A stretch of DNA of 39,261 nt from an uncultured Rubrobacteraceae bacterium (lineage in GTDB: Bacteria; Actinomycetota; Rubrobacteria; Rubrobacterales; Rubrobacteraceae), in the NCBI GenBank assembly GCA_902806065.1, contig CADCVE010000044.1:1-39261 (forward strand). Reading direction: 5' to 3'. The position numbers and the translations under genes were made by a program. Positions 16,448 through 24,770 of the stretch are shown piece by piece (positions within the stretch are counted from its first letter, which is position 1; each line of letters opens with the position of its first letter). The notes under the pieces are model-generated. The model ran no database searches. It was not told the origin of the DNA and saw nothing but the letters and a program-made list of their open reading frames with translations.

Positions 16448-17296
16448 TCACTGCTTGGCCGGTACGCGGCTCGGGGAGATGGAGAGTATGACGGTCCCGA
16501 CGAGGGCGAAGAGGATGCCGCCGCCCAGGAGGGCGCGTGGGAGGATGCCGGCGGGCCAGGATTCGCCGAAGAGTAGTGGGGCGCAGGCTATCGGCACCAC
16601 TGTGTGAATTGCCAGGATCATCGGCACCACCACCGACGCGTAGCCGGTTTGGAGCGCCTCTAGCTCGGTGGCAATGCTCAAGAGGCCGAAGACTACAGTG
16701 CCGGTCGTGAGGAGCCTGAGGGGCAGCACGACGACTACGGGCTGCACAGCGTCGGCGACGCCTTTGCTCAGGATGCCGCTCAACGCGTAGGCCAGGCCCG
16801 CCGCCGTTCCTCCTATAACGGCCCCAACCGGCCGGCGCATAGCCTTGAGCGCGTAAGGGAGCACCGACGCGGAGCCCAAGATGACCAACAGCAGGAGCCA
16901 CTGCGTGAGGCCCGGAGGGATCTCGCCGAGGCGCGGGGGGGCGAAGCTGGCCGCTGTCACCCCGATCGCTATAAAGCTCACCCCCAGGACCTCCTTGCGC
17001 CCGAGAGGTTCTTTCAGGAACCATCGGGTCAGCCCGAGCAGGAGGCCGAGCCCGGCGACGTTCAGGATACGCGCGAGCGTGAGGGGGATCAGGGTTAGCG
17101 CGGCGATCTCCAGCACCCAGCCCAAAATGCCAAGGGAGATCGCGAAGAAGCCCGGAGCGCGCCGAACCGTACCCAGGAGTATCGAAGAACCTCCCGAGTG
17201 CCGGCGCGCTGCTACGGCGAGCAGCACCGCGGAGCCGTTGTACGCGGCCGTGGAGGCCAGGATCAAAAGTACCCCTGGCAGGACCCCTGATGTCAA
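16448..17296 (-). CDS. EamA/DMT-superfamily transporter
   Basis: A 282-residue membrane protein with about ten helices arranged as two EamA-type repeats of the drug/metabolite transporter superfamily. Visible marks are LARILNVAGLGLLLGLTRWFLKEPLGRKEVLGVSFIAIGV closing the first repeat and CAPLLFGESW with GGGILFALVGTVIL closing the second. The start is TTG at 17296, sharing four bases (TTGA) with the deacetylase stop, which implies translational coupling. Members move amino acids, nucleotide sugars or, in the Arn system, lipid-linked aminosugars. Moving a lipid-linked sugar would suit this operon, but that is inference. Confidence 0.8.
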   Translation of the reverse strand: MTSGVLPGVLLILASTAAYNGSAVLLAVAARRHSGGSSILLGTVRRAPGFFAISLGILGWVLEIAALTLIPLTLARILNVAGLGLLLGLTRWFLKEPLGRKEVLGVSFIAIGVTAASFAPPRLGEIPPGLTQWLLLLVILGSASVLPYALKAMRRPVGAVIGGTAAGLAYALSGILSKGVADAVQPVVVVLPLRLLTTGTVVFGLLSIATELEALQTGYASVVVPMILAIHTVVPIACAPLLFGESWPAGILPRALLGGGILFALVGTVILSISPSRVPAKQ

Positions 17297-18021
17297 CCTC
17301 CGGCGTCCAGTAGCTCTCCGGCGGATTGTACGCGTAGCCCCGAAGAGGAGAGCTGTCCCAGGATCACCGGCAGTGCACCGAGGGTGTTGCGCCAGGAGCC
17401 CGGGGCTGCGTAACGGTCGGAGTCGTGCAGCAGGAGAATGTCACCAGCCTCCGGCACACCGATGGTCCTCGCCACGCTCCGGGGCGTTGCGCGAGCCTCC
17501 CAGTCCCGTCCCCAACGCGCCCACAGCACCCGCCTCCAGCCCTGCCGGTCCGCCTCCAGCCAGGAGGCGAGGTTGAAGATCCCATACGGCGGTCTGAAGA
17601 GCCGCACCGGACACCCGGACGCCTCCTCGATAGTCCCCCTAGCCCGGCGCATGTCCTCGACTGTCGCACCAGGGGTCAGACGCAGATGGTTTCGGTGCTG
17701 GTAACAATGTACGGCTACCTCGTGCCCACCCGCAATTATCTCTTCCAGCCTTCCCGGAGCACGAGCCACCTGCTCCCCGACCACGAAGAACGTGGCCCGC
17801 GCTCCGTACTCCTCCAACACCTTCAGGAACGCATCCAATCCGATGTCGGGGCCGTCGTCGAAGGTCAGCGCCACGGCGTCACTTGTCTTGGCTCGCGTGA
17901 TGGCCGGGAAGAGGAGTCGCCCCGGTGGAAGGAGGGCGCTCGCGGGCGCTGCGTGCGCGGCGAGGAGGGCCGCCGGGGCACAGGCTGCGGCGAGCGCTAG
18001 AGCTCGGCCAGCGGTACGCAT
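17293..18021 (-). CDS. Polysaccharide deacetylase (NodB-like), secreted or membrane-anchored
   Basis: A carbohydrate esterase family 4 deacetylase of 242 residues from ATG at 18021. That start puts a signal-like hydrophobic segment (about residues 5-30) first; longer frames up to 18288 overlap the upstream gene and look like shadow. Motif 1 is LTFDDGPD, motif 2 is H-C-Y-Q-H (the HxxxH metal ligands), motif 3 is RLFRPPYG, followed by D-I-L-L-L-H-D. All metal and catalytic residues are present, so it should remove N- or O-acetyl groups outside the cytoplasm. The start overlaps the end of the preceding NodB-like domain by 25 bases. Confidence 0.88.
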   Translation of the reverse strand: MRTAGRALALAAACAPAALLAAHAAPASALLPPGRLLFPAITRAKTSDAVALTFDDGPDIGLDAFLKVLEEYGARATFFVVGEQVARAPGRLEEIIAGGHEVAVHCYQHRNHLRLTPGATVEDMRRARGTIEEASGCPVRLFRPPYGIFNLASWLEADRQGWRRVLWARWGRDWEARATPRSVARTIGVPEAGDILLLHDSDRYAAPGSWRNTLGALPVILGQLSSSGLRVQSAGELLDAGG

Positions 18022-18731
18022 TCGAGGTGCCTGTCTCTTATCTCCCGCAAGGCCCGCGCGAGCTTGTGGCGGGCTGCTTCCGGGCCGAGGCCGGAGGTAT
18101 CTACGAGCATCAGGCCGGGGCTGGGAGCCCCCTGGGTCTCGCCGGGCATGACGAGGCGGGTGTGCGAGGGAGCCTCCGCATATGCGGCGAGATTCGTCCT
18201 GGTAGCTGGCAGGAAATACTCCGGCGGCGCTCCGGTGTTTTTTTGGATCTCCAACACGGCGGCCCGTGCCTGCGATTTCGCTCTCCACGGCAAACAGGAG
18301 CCTTCGTTCCCGGGCTCCTCCGCCACCCCGAACGCAAGCCCCGCAGCCGGACGCAAACCCTCCGACGCACGCGCGTTGGCGAAAACGGTAACAGGCATGC
18401 GTTCTCTCTGAAGCCCGCTCTCCACGGCGGCCGCGTTATCCGGGTCGGTCACCCTCACCCCCAGCGAAACCTCGCCGGGCGAAGGGTCGTATCCCGGCAC
18501 GTCGGCGCGAAACCCCTTCGCCGCCACCGCCACCCCCGCGGGCGCGAAGGCCAGCCACGACAGAAACGCGAGCAACGACACACTCGCCAGAACCGGCCGC
18601 GGCCCCGAAACTCGCCGTGGCCGCGCCGGTCGCGGGACGCCACCACTTGCCGCCAGGGACTCCAGGACTGCGGAGACCGCTTGCGCCCCGGCCTCCTTCT
18701 TCGGGGCGGGCAGAGAGATTCCGCGTTTCAC
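17997..18731 (-). CDS. Downstream frame of the glycosyltransferase: helix plus catalytically dead NodB-like domain
   Basis: A 244-residue open frame. Its first 35 residues are the natural C-terminus of the glycosyltransferase (KRGISLPAPKKEAGAQAVSAVLESL). A membrane helix follows (about 47-71), then a domain shaped like a polysaccharide deacetylase: EVSLGVRVTDPDN where active enzymes have LTFDDGP, MPVTVFANA for ATFFV, N-T-G-A-P-P-E-Y-F-L-P-A for the RPP motif, and a closing ECVPLAEL. The metal-binding residues are missing, so I expect no catalysis. If expressed alone it would start at GTG 18731 without a good ribosome site; being part of the upstream protein is more likely. Confidence 0.6.
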   Translation of the reverse strand: MKRGISLPAPKKEAGAQAVSAVLESLAASGGVPRPARPRRVSGPRPVLASVSLLAFLSWLAFAPAGVAVAAKGFRADVPGYDPSPGEVSLGVRVTDPDNAAAVESGLQRERMPVTVFANARASEGLRPAAGLAFGVAEEPGNEGSCLPWRAKSQARAAVLEIQKNTGAPPEYFLPATRTNLAAYAEAPSHTRLVMPGETQGAPSPGLMLVDTSGLGPEAARHKLARALREIRDRHLECVPLAEL

Positions 18732-19857
18732 AGCGGACCCTAGCAGGGCCTGAAGCTCCTCCGGGCCGCTTACCTGGAGGGCCGCCGCCTTTCTCCATGA
18801 TAAGGGCGTTGAACTTTCCGTGTCCGGGTATGGGGTCGAAGATGACTATTGGTAGGCCGACCTCTATGGCCTCCGTGCAAGTCATCCCTCCCGCGTTTTG
18901 TATGAGGCAATCAGCCGCCGCCATGAGTACCGGCATGTCTTTTGTCCAGCCGAGTATCCGCACGTTGTCCCGCGTCCCGAGGCTCTCTTCGAGCCGGGCT
19001 TTGAGCTCGGTGTTGTTCCCGGTCACGACGATAGTGTACGCTCCTGATTCCGATGCGCACCGGGCCGCGCCACCCAGGTCCCCGATACCCCACGCGCCCC
19101 CCACGACGAGGACCATGAAAGCCTCGTCGGGGAGCCCGAGTATCCTACGAGCCTCGCCGCGCGCCGGCGCCGAGTAGAAAGCAGGCGCCACGGGCATCCG
19201 TACCACGACGGCCTTGCCCCCGGCATATTCAGTTAGCTTCGCGGAACGGCGCGAGACGACGAGATGAAGGTCCGCGCTTGGGGACACCCACAGGGGATGG
19301 ACTCCATAATCCGCGATGACCGCCGCCGCCAAGACTCGCAGCCTGCCTCTACTGCGCAAGTGTCCGAGGGCGGCGGTAACCAGCGGGTAGGTAGAGACGA
19401 TAAGGCCCGGCTTCTCCTCGCGTATGACCTTCAGCAACCGGTTCGCAAACAGCAAACTCGTCGTAAACCGCACGGCGGAGGCGCCTGCCCTTCGGGAGGT
19501 CACGGCGAAGATGGCGCCAAGAGATCCAGGTTTATTCCTGGCCTGGTTGCAATAAACTCGGTTCAAAAACCAACTTAGGGTAGTACTCATCTCGTGCAAC
19601 CCATCGGCCATCGTCACGCTCCAGCCGGCCTTCTCCAGCTCTGCCTGAACCGTTCGGCCCGTTGCCTCATGCCCCCCGCCCACCGCAGCCGTGAGGACGA
19701 GGACCTTTGCGGGTGTGGCCTCCTTATCAGTCCCGTTCTTTCGCAGGTAGCCTTTGCGGTGGATGACCTTTTCGTCCGAAAACCTTTGCGAGTAGAAGAG
19801 AGATCCAGCCCCCGAGAGCAAGAGAGCAAGTACGACGAGCGCCAGATATCCGGTCAT
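17997..19857 (-). pseudogene. MGDG-synthase-type glycosyltransferase joined to a degenerate NodB-like domain, interrupted by a one-base frameshift
   Basis: ATG at 19857 has a perfect AGGAGG nine bases upstream. The first part (residues 1-355) has an N-terminal helix, KVLVLTAAVGGGHE (glycolipid synthase motif, 60-64), and the UDP-sugar site Q-N-A-G-G (320-324) followed by G-H-G-K-F-N. At about 18795 the frame shifts: reading one base further on (G-A-G-A-A-G-G-C-G) gives K-A-A-A-L-Q-V then E-E-L-Q-A-L-L, the expected end of such enzymes, which runs straight into the next open frame. In the original frame the tail is Gly/Arg/Pro-rich nonsense to 18436. Repaired, the protein is about 619 residues: glycosyltransferase, helix, NodB-like domain. 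Real decay, programmed shift and assembly error all remain possible. Confidence 0.75.
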
Positions 19858-20529
19858 GATGTTGAACCTCCTGTAGGTAGCACCTCGCGTGGGTCCGCAT
19901 CCGGTCTCGGAAGCACATCTGGTCGACCTCTCCGGAGCCGGAGACCTCGCAACCATCGCCAGTACCGCGCCTGGGGAGGAGTCCGCCGGGGCCCTGGAAC
20001 CATCCCCGCCGCAACAAACCAGACTCTAGAAAGAGAGCCGCAAAAATAGAGCGAGAGAGATATGGGAGCGTAACCGTTGGTCACTTCATACATCGCAAGC
20101 GTCAAGACAAATGCAACCTACACCACGGAAACTCGACCGTCTACGCTTTGAACAAATATTTAACCTGTATTTAAGTTTATTAAAATATGTTAGGGCAATG
20201 AGGGGCATCTGGCAGGTCTACGCTTCTTCTTATTCGTCCAGCCGTGGGGCGGCGTTCTTCAGGTATAGATTGTGGGTGAAAGAACTTAGATGGTGCGAGG
20301 TCGGGGTGGCGAGGAGCATCGGACCCGATCCGAGCGGGGAGTGAAGCAGGCGCCGAGCGGTACGAAGTTATAGAGTATGAGAAGAGCTTCGGTCATGAAG
20401 CCAGGAGCGTGCGGGGAAACTTCGTTGCCGCCGGACTCTCTGGAGCCTTGATCTCCGGGGTCGGCAGGGTCATCGACCGCGAAGGTTCTATCGCTCGAAG
20501 TCTCGAAACGTCCGGTGTCGAGTTCGCGC
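19858..20529. other. Intergenic region, partly AT-rich, with a gene fragment at its right side
   Basis: Between the glycosyltransferase start and the MhqD-like gene. Positions about 20140-20190 are markedly AT-rich (runs such as aaatatttaa and ttattaaaa), unlike the neighbours, and may hold promoters for the minus-strand glycosyltransferase operon. No convincing full gene is present; a coding-like fragment at 20280-20558 is listed separately. Confidence 0.4.
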
Positions 20530-20558
20530 TTACCTCAAACCGGAGATCTCCTTTGTAA
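20280..20558 (+). pseudogene. Coding-like fragment of unknown family
   Basis: After a TGA at 20277, the plus strand is open for 92 codons to TAA at 20558. From about codon 28 it reads like protein: RYEVIEYEKSFGHEARSV, then NFVAAGLSGALISGVGRVI, then SLETSGVEFALTS. No ATG, GTG or TTG with a ribosome site fits an intact start, and the 3' end overlaps the convergent hydrolase gene by 29 bases. I take it as the C-terminal remains of a lost gene. I do not recognise the family. Confidence 0.35.
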
Positions 20559-21168
20559 ACCAACTCCGTGCGGCCTCGACCTCTGCTCTTCCGATGCCAT
20601 GCCCGCCGGGCTGCCAGTCCAGCGTGATCTCGGCGCCCGCCTCCCGCAATAACTCCGCGAGGCGCTCGGTGTCCTCGGGTGGCACCATCTGGTCTGAGCG
20701 TCCGGCGGCCAGATAGACGGGTGTACCCGTCAGGTCCGGCAGCGTCTCCAGCTTGAACGGTGTCATCGCCCGCAGCAGGATCGCACCTGCCAGCAGCCCC
20801 GGATGGAGCAGCAACAAGCTCGCGGCGATGTTCGCGCCGTTAGAGAAGCCCACCGCGTAGAGGCGTCCGGGGTCTAGGTCGTACCCGTTGGTAGCCTGTT
20901 TGATGAAACCAGCGAGTTCGTGGGTGCGGTTGACGAGGTCTTCGTGGTCGAAGACGCCCTCGGCGAGGCGGCGGAAGAAGCGGGGCATCCCATGTTCCAG
21001 CACCTTGCCACGTGGGCTCAGGAGCGCTGCTCGCTCGTCAATCATACGGCCGAGGGGCAGGAGGTCATCCTCGTTACCGCCAGTGCCATGCAGGAGGAGT
21101 AGGGTTGGTGCGCCGGGCTCTTCGGCCGGGACGAAGCGGTGGACGAAGTCGAGGTCGTTCTGGTTCAT
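20530..21168 (-). CDS. Alpha/beta hydrolase, MhqD-like carboxylesterase
   Basis: A 212-residue cytoplasmic esterase of the carboxylesterase/phospholipase subgroup. It has the oxyanion segment LLLLHGTGGNEDDL, the nucleophile elbow GFSNGAN with its serine, the acid in A-A-G-R-S-D-Q-M-V, and the histidine in PGGHGI, so the triad is complete. Bacillus MhqD, a similar protein, belongs to the quinone/hydroquinone response together with MhqO; here an MhqO-like gene lies 700 bases away on the same strand. That pairing supports a role in quinone or aromatic electrophile detoxification, though the physiological substrate is unproven. Confidence 0.82.
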   Translation of the reverse strand: MNQNDLDFVHRFVPAEEPGAPTLLLLHGTGGNEDDLLPLGRMIDERAALLSPRGKVLEHGMPRFFRRLAEGVFDHEDLVNRTHELAGFIKQATNGYDLDPGRLYAVGFSNGANIAASLLLLHPGLLAGAILLRAMTPFKLETLPDLTGTPVYLAAGRSDQMVPPEDTERLAELLREAGAEITLDWQPGGHGIGRAEVEAARSWFTKEISGLR

Positions 21169-21251
21169 AAGTGCTCCAGGGGGTCTTCCGGTTTGACCCG
21201 GGTTGAGGGTATCTTATACTTCTTGCGACGGAGATCCTTCGGGGAGATTTT

Positions 21252-21839
21252 ATGCTTCAGTATCCGCTCGACCTGCGCTTCAAGATCGTCACTCTCGGCA
21301 CTCGCGTGCGGGTCACTGACGCTATAGGAACGGAAGTCGCCTACCTCAGAAAAAAGAAGTTCAGGCTCAAGGAGGAGGTCACGGTCTATGCTGACGAGGT
21401 CCAGAGCCGCGTACTCTTTCGGATAAATGCCGACCGGATGCTGGACTTCTCCGCTAACTATGCCATCTCTGGCGGTGACGGCGTGCCGCTCGGCGCGGTG
21501 CGCCGCCAGGGCATGAGGTCCATCTGGAGGACCTCCTACGGCATCGCGGACGCTACCAGGACCGAGATCGGCGGGATACGGGAGGAGAATGCCTGGGTCA
21601 AGGTCGCCGATAGCCTCCTCGAAATGCTCCCGTTTGGGGACGCCCTGGGCGGACTGTTCTTCAACCCTTCGTATCTGATCTCGGTGCGCTCCACACCCGT
21701 CCTCCGCCTCCGCAAACGCCGCGCACTCTTTGAAGGCCGCTTCACCCTCGAAAAGCTGGCTGACATTCCGGAGCGGGAAGAGCAACTGCTGCTCGCAAGC
21801 ACGCTGATGATGCTCATCCTCGAACGCGACCGGGGCTAA
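21252..21839 (+). CDS. LURP-one-related/scramblase-like protein
   Basis: A 195-residue protein of the LURP-one-related (Tubby-C-terminal-like) superfamily: YPLDLRFKIVTLGTRVRVTD at the start, K-K-K-F-R-L-K-E-E-V-T-V-Y, then RINADRMLDFSANYAIS and GAVRRQGMRSIWRTSYGI. These strands form the beta barrel around a central helix in LURP-one and phospholipid scramblase families. Functions in bacteria are unknown. The C-terminal part has a hydrophobic stretch (about 150-170). It stands alone on the plus strand between the two Mhq-like genes. The ATG is preceded by GGGGAG at a normal distance. Confidence 0.75.
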   Translation: MLQYPLDLRFKIVTLGTRVRVTDAIGTEVAYLRKKKFRLKEEVTVYADEVQSRVLFRINADRMLDFSANYAISGGDGVPLGAVRRQGMRSIWRTSYGIADATRTEIGGIREENAWVKVADSLLEMLPFGDALGGLFFNPSYLISVRSTPVLRLRKRRALFEGRFTLEKLADIPEREEQLLLASTLMMLILERDRG

Positions 21840-21867
21840 AAGCCTTCTCACAGCCTGCGCAGCCCTA

Positions 21868-22809
21868 TTAAACGGGCAGCTTCACGGGGGGCAGGGCCTC
21901 TTCGATGCGCTCCCGGTCGTTCTCCAGCCAGGGGGGGAGATTCAGGCTCTCGCCGAGGTGATCCGGGTCTTCGTCGACGGCGAATCCGGGCGCGTCGGTG
22001 GCGATCTCGAACAGCACCCCGCCCGGTTCGCGGAAGTAGATGGAGTGGAAGTACTTTCGATCCAGAACAGTCGTAACGTTCAAGCCGCGATCCTCTATCT
22101 CCCCCCGCCAGGCCTCTAACGTCTGGTCATCCGGTGCCCTCCACGCGACGTGATGCACCGTCCCGACCGCCTCCTGCCCGGTAGCTCCCTCCGGCACGGC
22201 CACCACGTCCGCGAAGCTCCCCCCAGAGCCTGCCGAGAGGTACCGTGTCCTGCCGTCCCACTCTTCTGCCTTCTCGAAACCCAGGAGGTTAGTCAGAACG
22301 TTCTCCGCGACCTCCGCCGAGCGCTCCAAGAGGGTTACGCCGGAGATACCCCGGATGGCGGTCTCGGCGGGTACCGGGCTCCTGTCCCAGATCTCCCCGC
22401 CCTCGTTGCCGGGCCGGGCGACGATCTCCACCGGGATACCGTCCGGGTCTCTGAAGGCCACGACCGTCTCATCGAAACGCCTGACAGGCTGCTCAAAGCG
22501 GACGCCGTACTGCAGCAGTCGCTCCAGCCAGTAGCCCAGTGAGTCCTCCGGAACCGCGAAGGACGTTGCGCTCACCTGCCCGGTCCCAATGCGCCCTCGC
22601 GGCGCGCCCGGCCAGGTAAAGAACGTCATAATCGTCCCTGGGTTACCGGCCGCGTCACCGTAGTAAAGGTGATAGCTGCGGTCATCATCGAAATTCACGG
22701 TCTTCTTTACGAGCCTCAGGCCTAGAATGCCCGCGTAGAAGTCCACGTTCTCTTGCGGGTTCCCGGCGATAGCCGTCACGTGATGAAGACCTGCAAACCG
22801 TATGCTCAT
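21868..22809 (-). CDS. MhqO-like ring-cleaving dioxygenase (VOC fold)
   Basis: A 313-residue enzyme of the vicinal oxygen chelate superfamily with two VOC repeats. The first opens with IRFAGLHHVTAIAGNPQENVDFYAGILGLRLVKKTVNFDD, the hallmark of MhqO/YkcA/LinE-like ring-cleaving dioxygenases. The second repeat carries V-H-H-V-A-W-R, and the metal-binding glutamate is in GVLFEIATD, giving the expected His-His-Glu iron site. It probably opens hydroquinone rings in the cytoplasm. ATG at 22809 has AAGGAG four bases before it; the longer frame to 22863 adds a charged leader without a ribosome site. Its 3' end is convergent with the LURP-one-like gene. Confidence 0.9.
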   Translation of the reverse strand: MSIRFAGLHHVTAIAGNPQENVDFYAGILGLRLVKKTVNFDDDRSYHLYYGDAAGNPGTIMTFFTWPGAPRGRIGTGQVSATSFAVPEDSLGYWLERLLQYGVRFEQPVRRFDETVVAFRDPDGIPVEIVARPGNEGGEIWDRSPVPAETAIRGISGVTLLERSAEVAENVLTNLLGFEKAEEWDGRTRYLSAGSGGSFADVVAVPEGATGQEAVGTVHHVAWRAPDDQTLEAWRGEIEDRGLNVTTVLDRKYFHSIYFREPGGVLFEIATDAPGFAVDEDPDHLGESLNLPPWLENDRERIEEALPPVKLPV

Positions 22810-22863
22810 GGCGCTCCTTTTGCTCTTACGACCCCGGAAGTTTAGTGTATCTCGGACGTCCAT

Positions 22864-23525
22864 GAAGAGGCCAGCCTATTGAAAACCCTTACTAGACGTC
22901 GAGAGTGTCCGGTGCGATGCTTGCGAACATCACAGAACTCGTATGGTTTGCGAGCAGGCTGGCGCAGGGCAGCCCCACCTGCGTCGTTCGCTTCAGCCTC
23001 TGTGATCGTGGGCGAGCAGCCTCTTAATATTCTGTCCTGCCTCGATGAGCAGCGTTTCGGCGTTCACCTTCTCCGATCTGCGCAACCGGGATCTCCTCAA
23101 TATTCGGCAAGATAATATTACTGTCTACATGACCGCTTCATCCAGCGGCCTACTCAAATCGGAGCGTGTTTCTTGACAGTCTGATGTCTTCTCGGAAATA
23201 CGTATTAGATTAATCGTATAGATTTGCAGGATCAGGGCCGAGCGCACTACTATTGACCCAGCCGCCCAGAAGAAGAGTAGAGCAGTTTTTAGAAGACCTC
23301 CTAGGGAAGTATTGGGCTGATGCGCTTGGTCTCCGATTAAATTGACCCTGCAGACCTCCTCACGAAGTGCGCGACTCCCTCGTGCACCAAAGACGAAAGA
23401 AGAGGTTTATTGCCCTCGTTTGCGCTAATCACAAAGTTTTGGCTCTTCCAGCCTTCTGGTGAGTTGGAGCTTCCGCAGGTAGAGCGCTACTTAGAGTAAC
23501 TGCCTGGCCGCTCAAGAGGAGACTC
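22864..23525. other. Gene-poor stretch with a transposase relic
   Basis: The 662 bases between the dioxygenase and the broken monooxygenase hold no intact gene. The left part contains the transposase tail listed next. The right part (about 23100-23500) is more AT-rich, with a TTGACA at 23175 and tracts such as tattagattaat, but I cannot assign a promoter with confidence. Confidence 0.4.
22993..23090 (-). mobile_element. C-terminal relic of a DDE transposase
   Basis: The minus strand translates as LRRSEKVNAETLLIEAGQNI followed by K-R-L-L-A and a stop at 22993-22995. The pattern E-K-V-x-x-x-x-L-L-x-x-A-x-Q-N-x-K-R-L is the usual tail of IS1182/IS5-type transposases. No upstream catalytic part, terminal repeats or target duplication is visible, so only a scrap of the element remains. 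The call rests on about 30 residues. Confidence 0.45.
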
Positions 23526-24735
23526 TTAGCTTGACCTCCGTAGAGCCGAAGCGCAGTCCTGCTGGCGCCCGAGCCAGGCGTTTTGAGCCCAGCGGTAGCG
23601 CCCGAGCAGGCGGGCTCCACGCTTTGCGAACTCAAAGCGCCAACTCCCGAAGCGGGCATCGCCCTGTCCCGCGGCCTCCCGGCTCTGGAGCTTCTGGGCA
23701 CGCATGATTTCGGGCTCGCGTTCCGCCTGCACGGCTTGGCAGGCCGCGTCTAGCGCGCCCGGCTCGACGCCGTTCTTGAGGACTGGGACGAGATGATTCG
23801 CTGCCACTATGGCGTCTCGTAGGGCCAGGTTGATGCCCTGGGCGCGCACTGGGCTCATCGGGTGGGCGGCGTCACCCAGGAGAAGTATCCCGGGGACGGT
23901 CCATCTTGGTGAACGGCCGACGAGCACGTTGAGCTTGACGGGGCCTTCAATCTCGTCGCGCATTGCGAGGATATGCTCGGCCAACCACCCGGGCGCCGAA
24001 CGGAGTGACTCGCTCACCCAGTCTTTCTCGTACAGCTCTTTAAGGCTGCCCTTGGGCATGATGAGCCCGTACTGCAGGCGTCCATCCCATGAGGTGTAGC
24101 AGATGGCCGGATGCTGCTTCGCAGCGACCGCGATCATGAACGAGCATCCCTCACGCATTGCTTCTGGGGTCGGCATTTTGAACCAGAGCACATCGTAGTG
24201 TTCGGGCAAGAGTTCAAGCTGCAGCCCCGTGCGCGTGCGCACCAGAGACCCCCGTCGGTTCCGATGAGGAGGTCAGCGCACACCTCTCGCGTACCGTCTC
24301 GTCCGTCTGAAGCACGGCCCCAACGACACGGCTACCCGGGTCGTGGATCAGGTCATGGAGCCGCGACCTTCCTTCGAACGAAAATGACGGGTACCGGCCA
24401 GCCTCCTCGACCATCTTCTCGAGAAGAGCCGGTTGGGAGACAACGCGCACAGCGCGCTCACCCAGCTCCTCGACGGGCTCGGGTATGATAAACACCTCCT
24501 CGCCGTCGATCCAGATGTTCCAGGACTCAACCCTGCGGCCGGGTATGGACTCGAGCACTCCCCCGAGCCCCATTTCGAACAGGGCGTCGATACCCAAGGG
24601 CATAAGTCCCTCACCGCGGAATACCCGCTCGAACGACGTCTCGCGTTCGACTAGGGTCACGCCCAGGCCGCAACGCGCCAATAGAAGCGCCGTCGCCGCT
24701 CCAGCGGGACCCGCGCCTACCACCAAGACTTTCAT
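23526..24735 (-). pseudogene. FAD-dependent monooxygenase broken by two single-base lesions
   Basis: The first 155 residues (from ATG 24735) carry the FAD fingerprint VVGAGPAGAATALLLARCG and the substrate-domain entrance. Around 24290 the reading continues properly only one frame over (VCADLLIGTDGG), and around 24255 it shifts again to LVRTRTGLQLELL. It then runs to the stop at 23526 with the second FAD motif GILLLGDAAHPMSPVRAQGINLALRDA. Joined, the product would be about 410 residues, the usual size for PHBH-type aromatic or lipid monooxygenases. Each shift equals one missing base within about 35 bases. Either the gene is dead or the local sequence is faulty. It lies downstream of NhaA on the same strand. 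Confidence 0.8.
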
Positions 24736-24770
24736 TCGGTAACCTCCCGGAAACGGTGCCTTCCCGGAAA

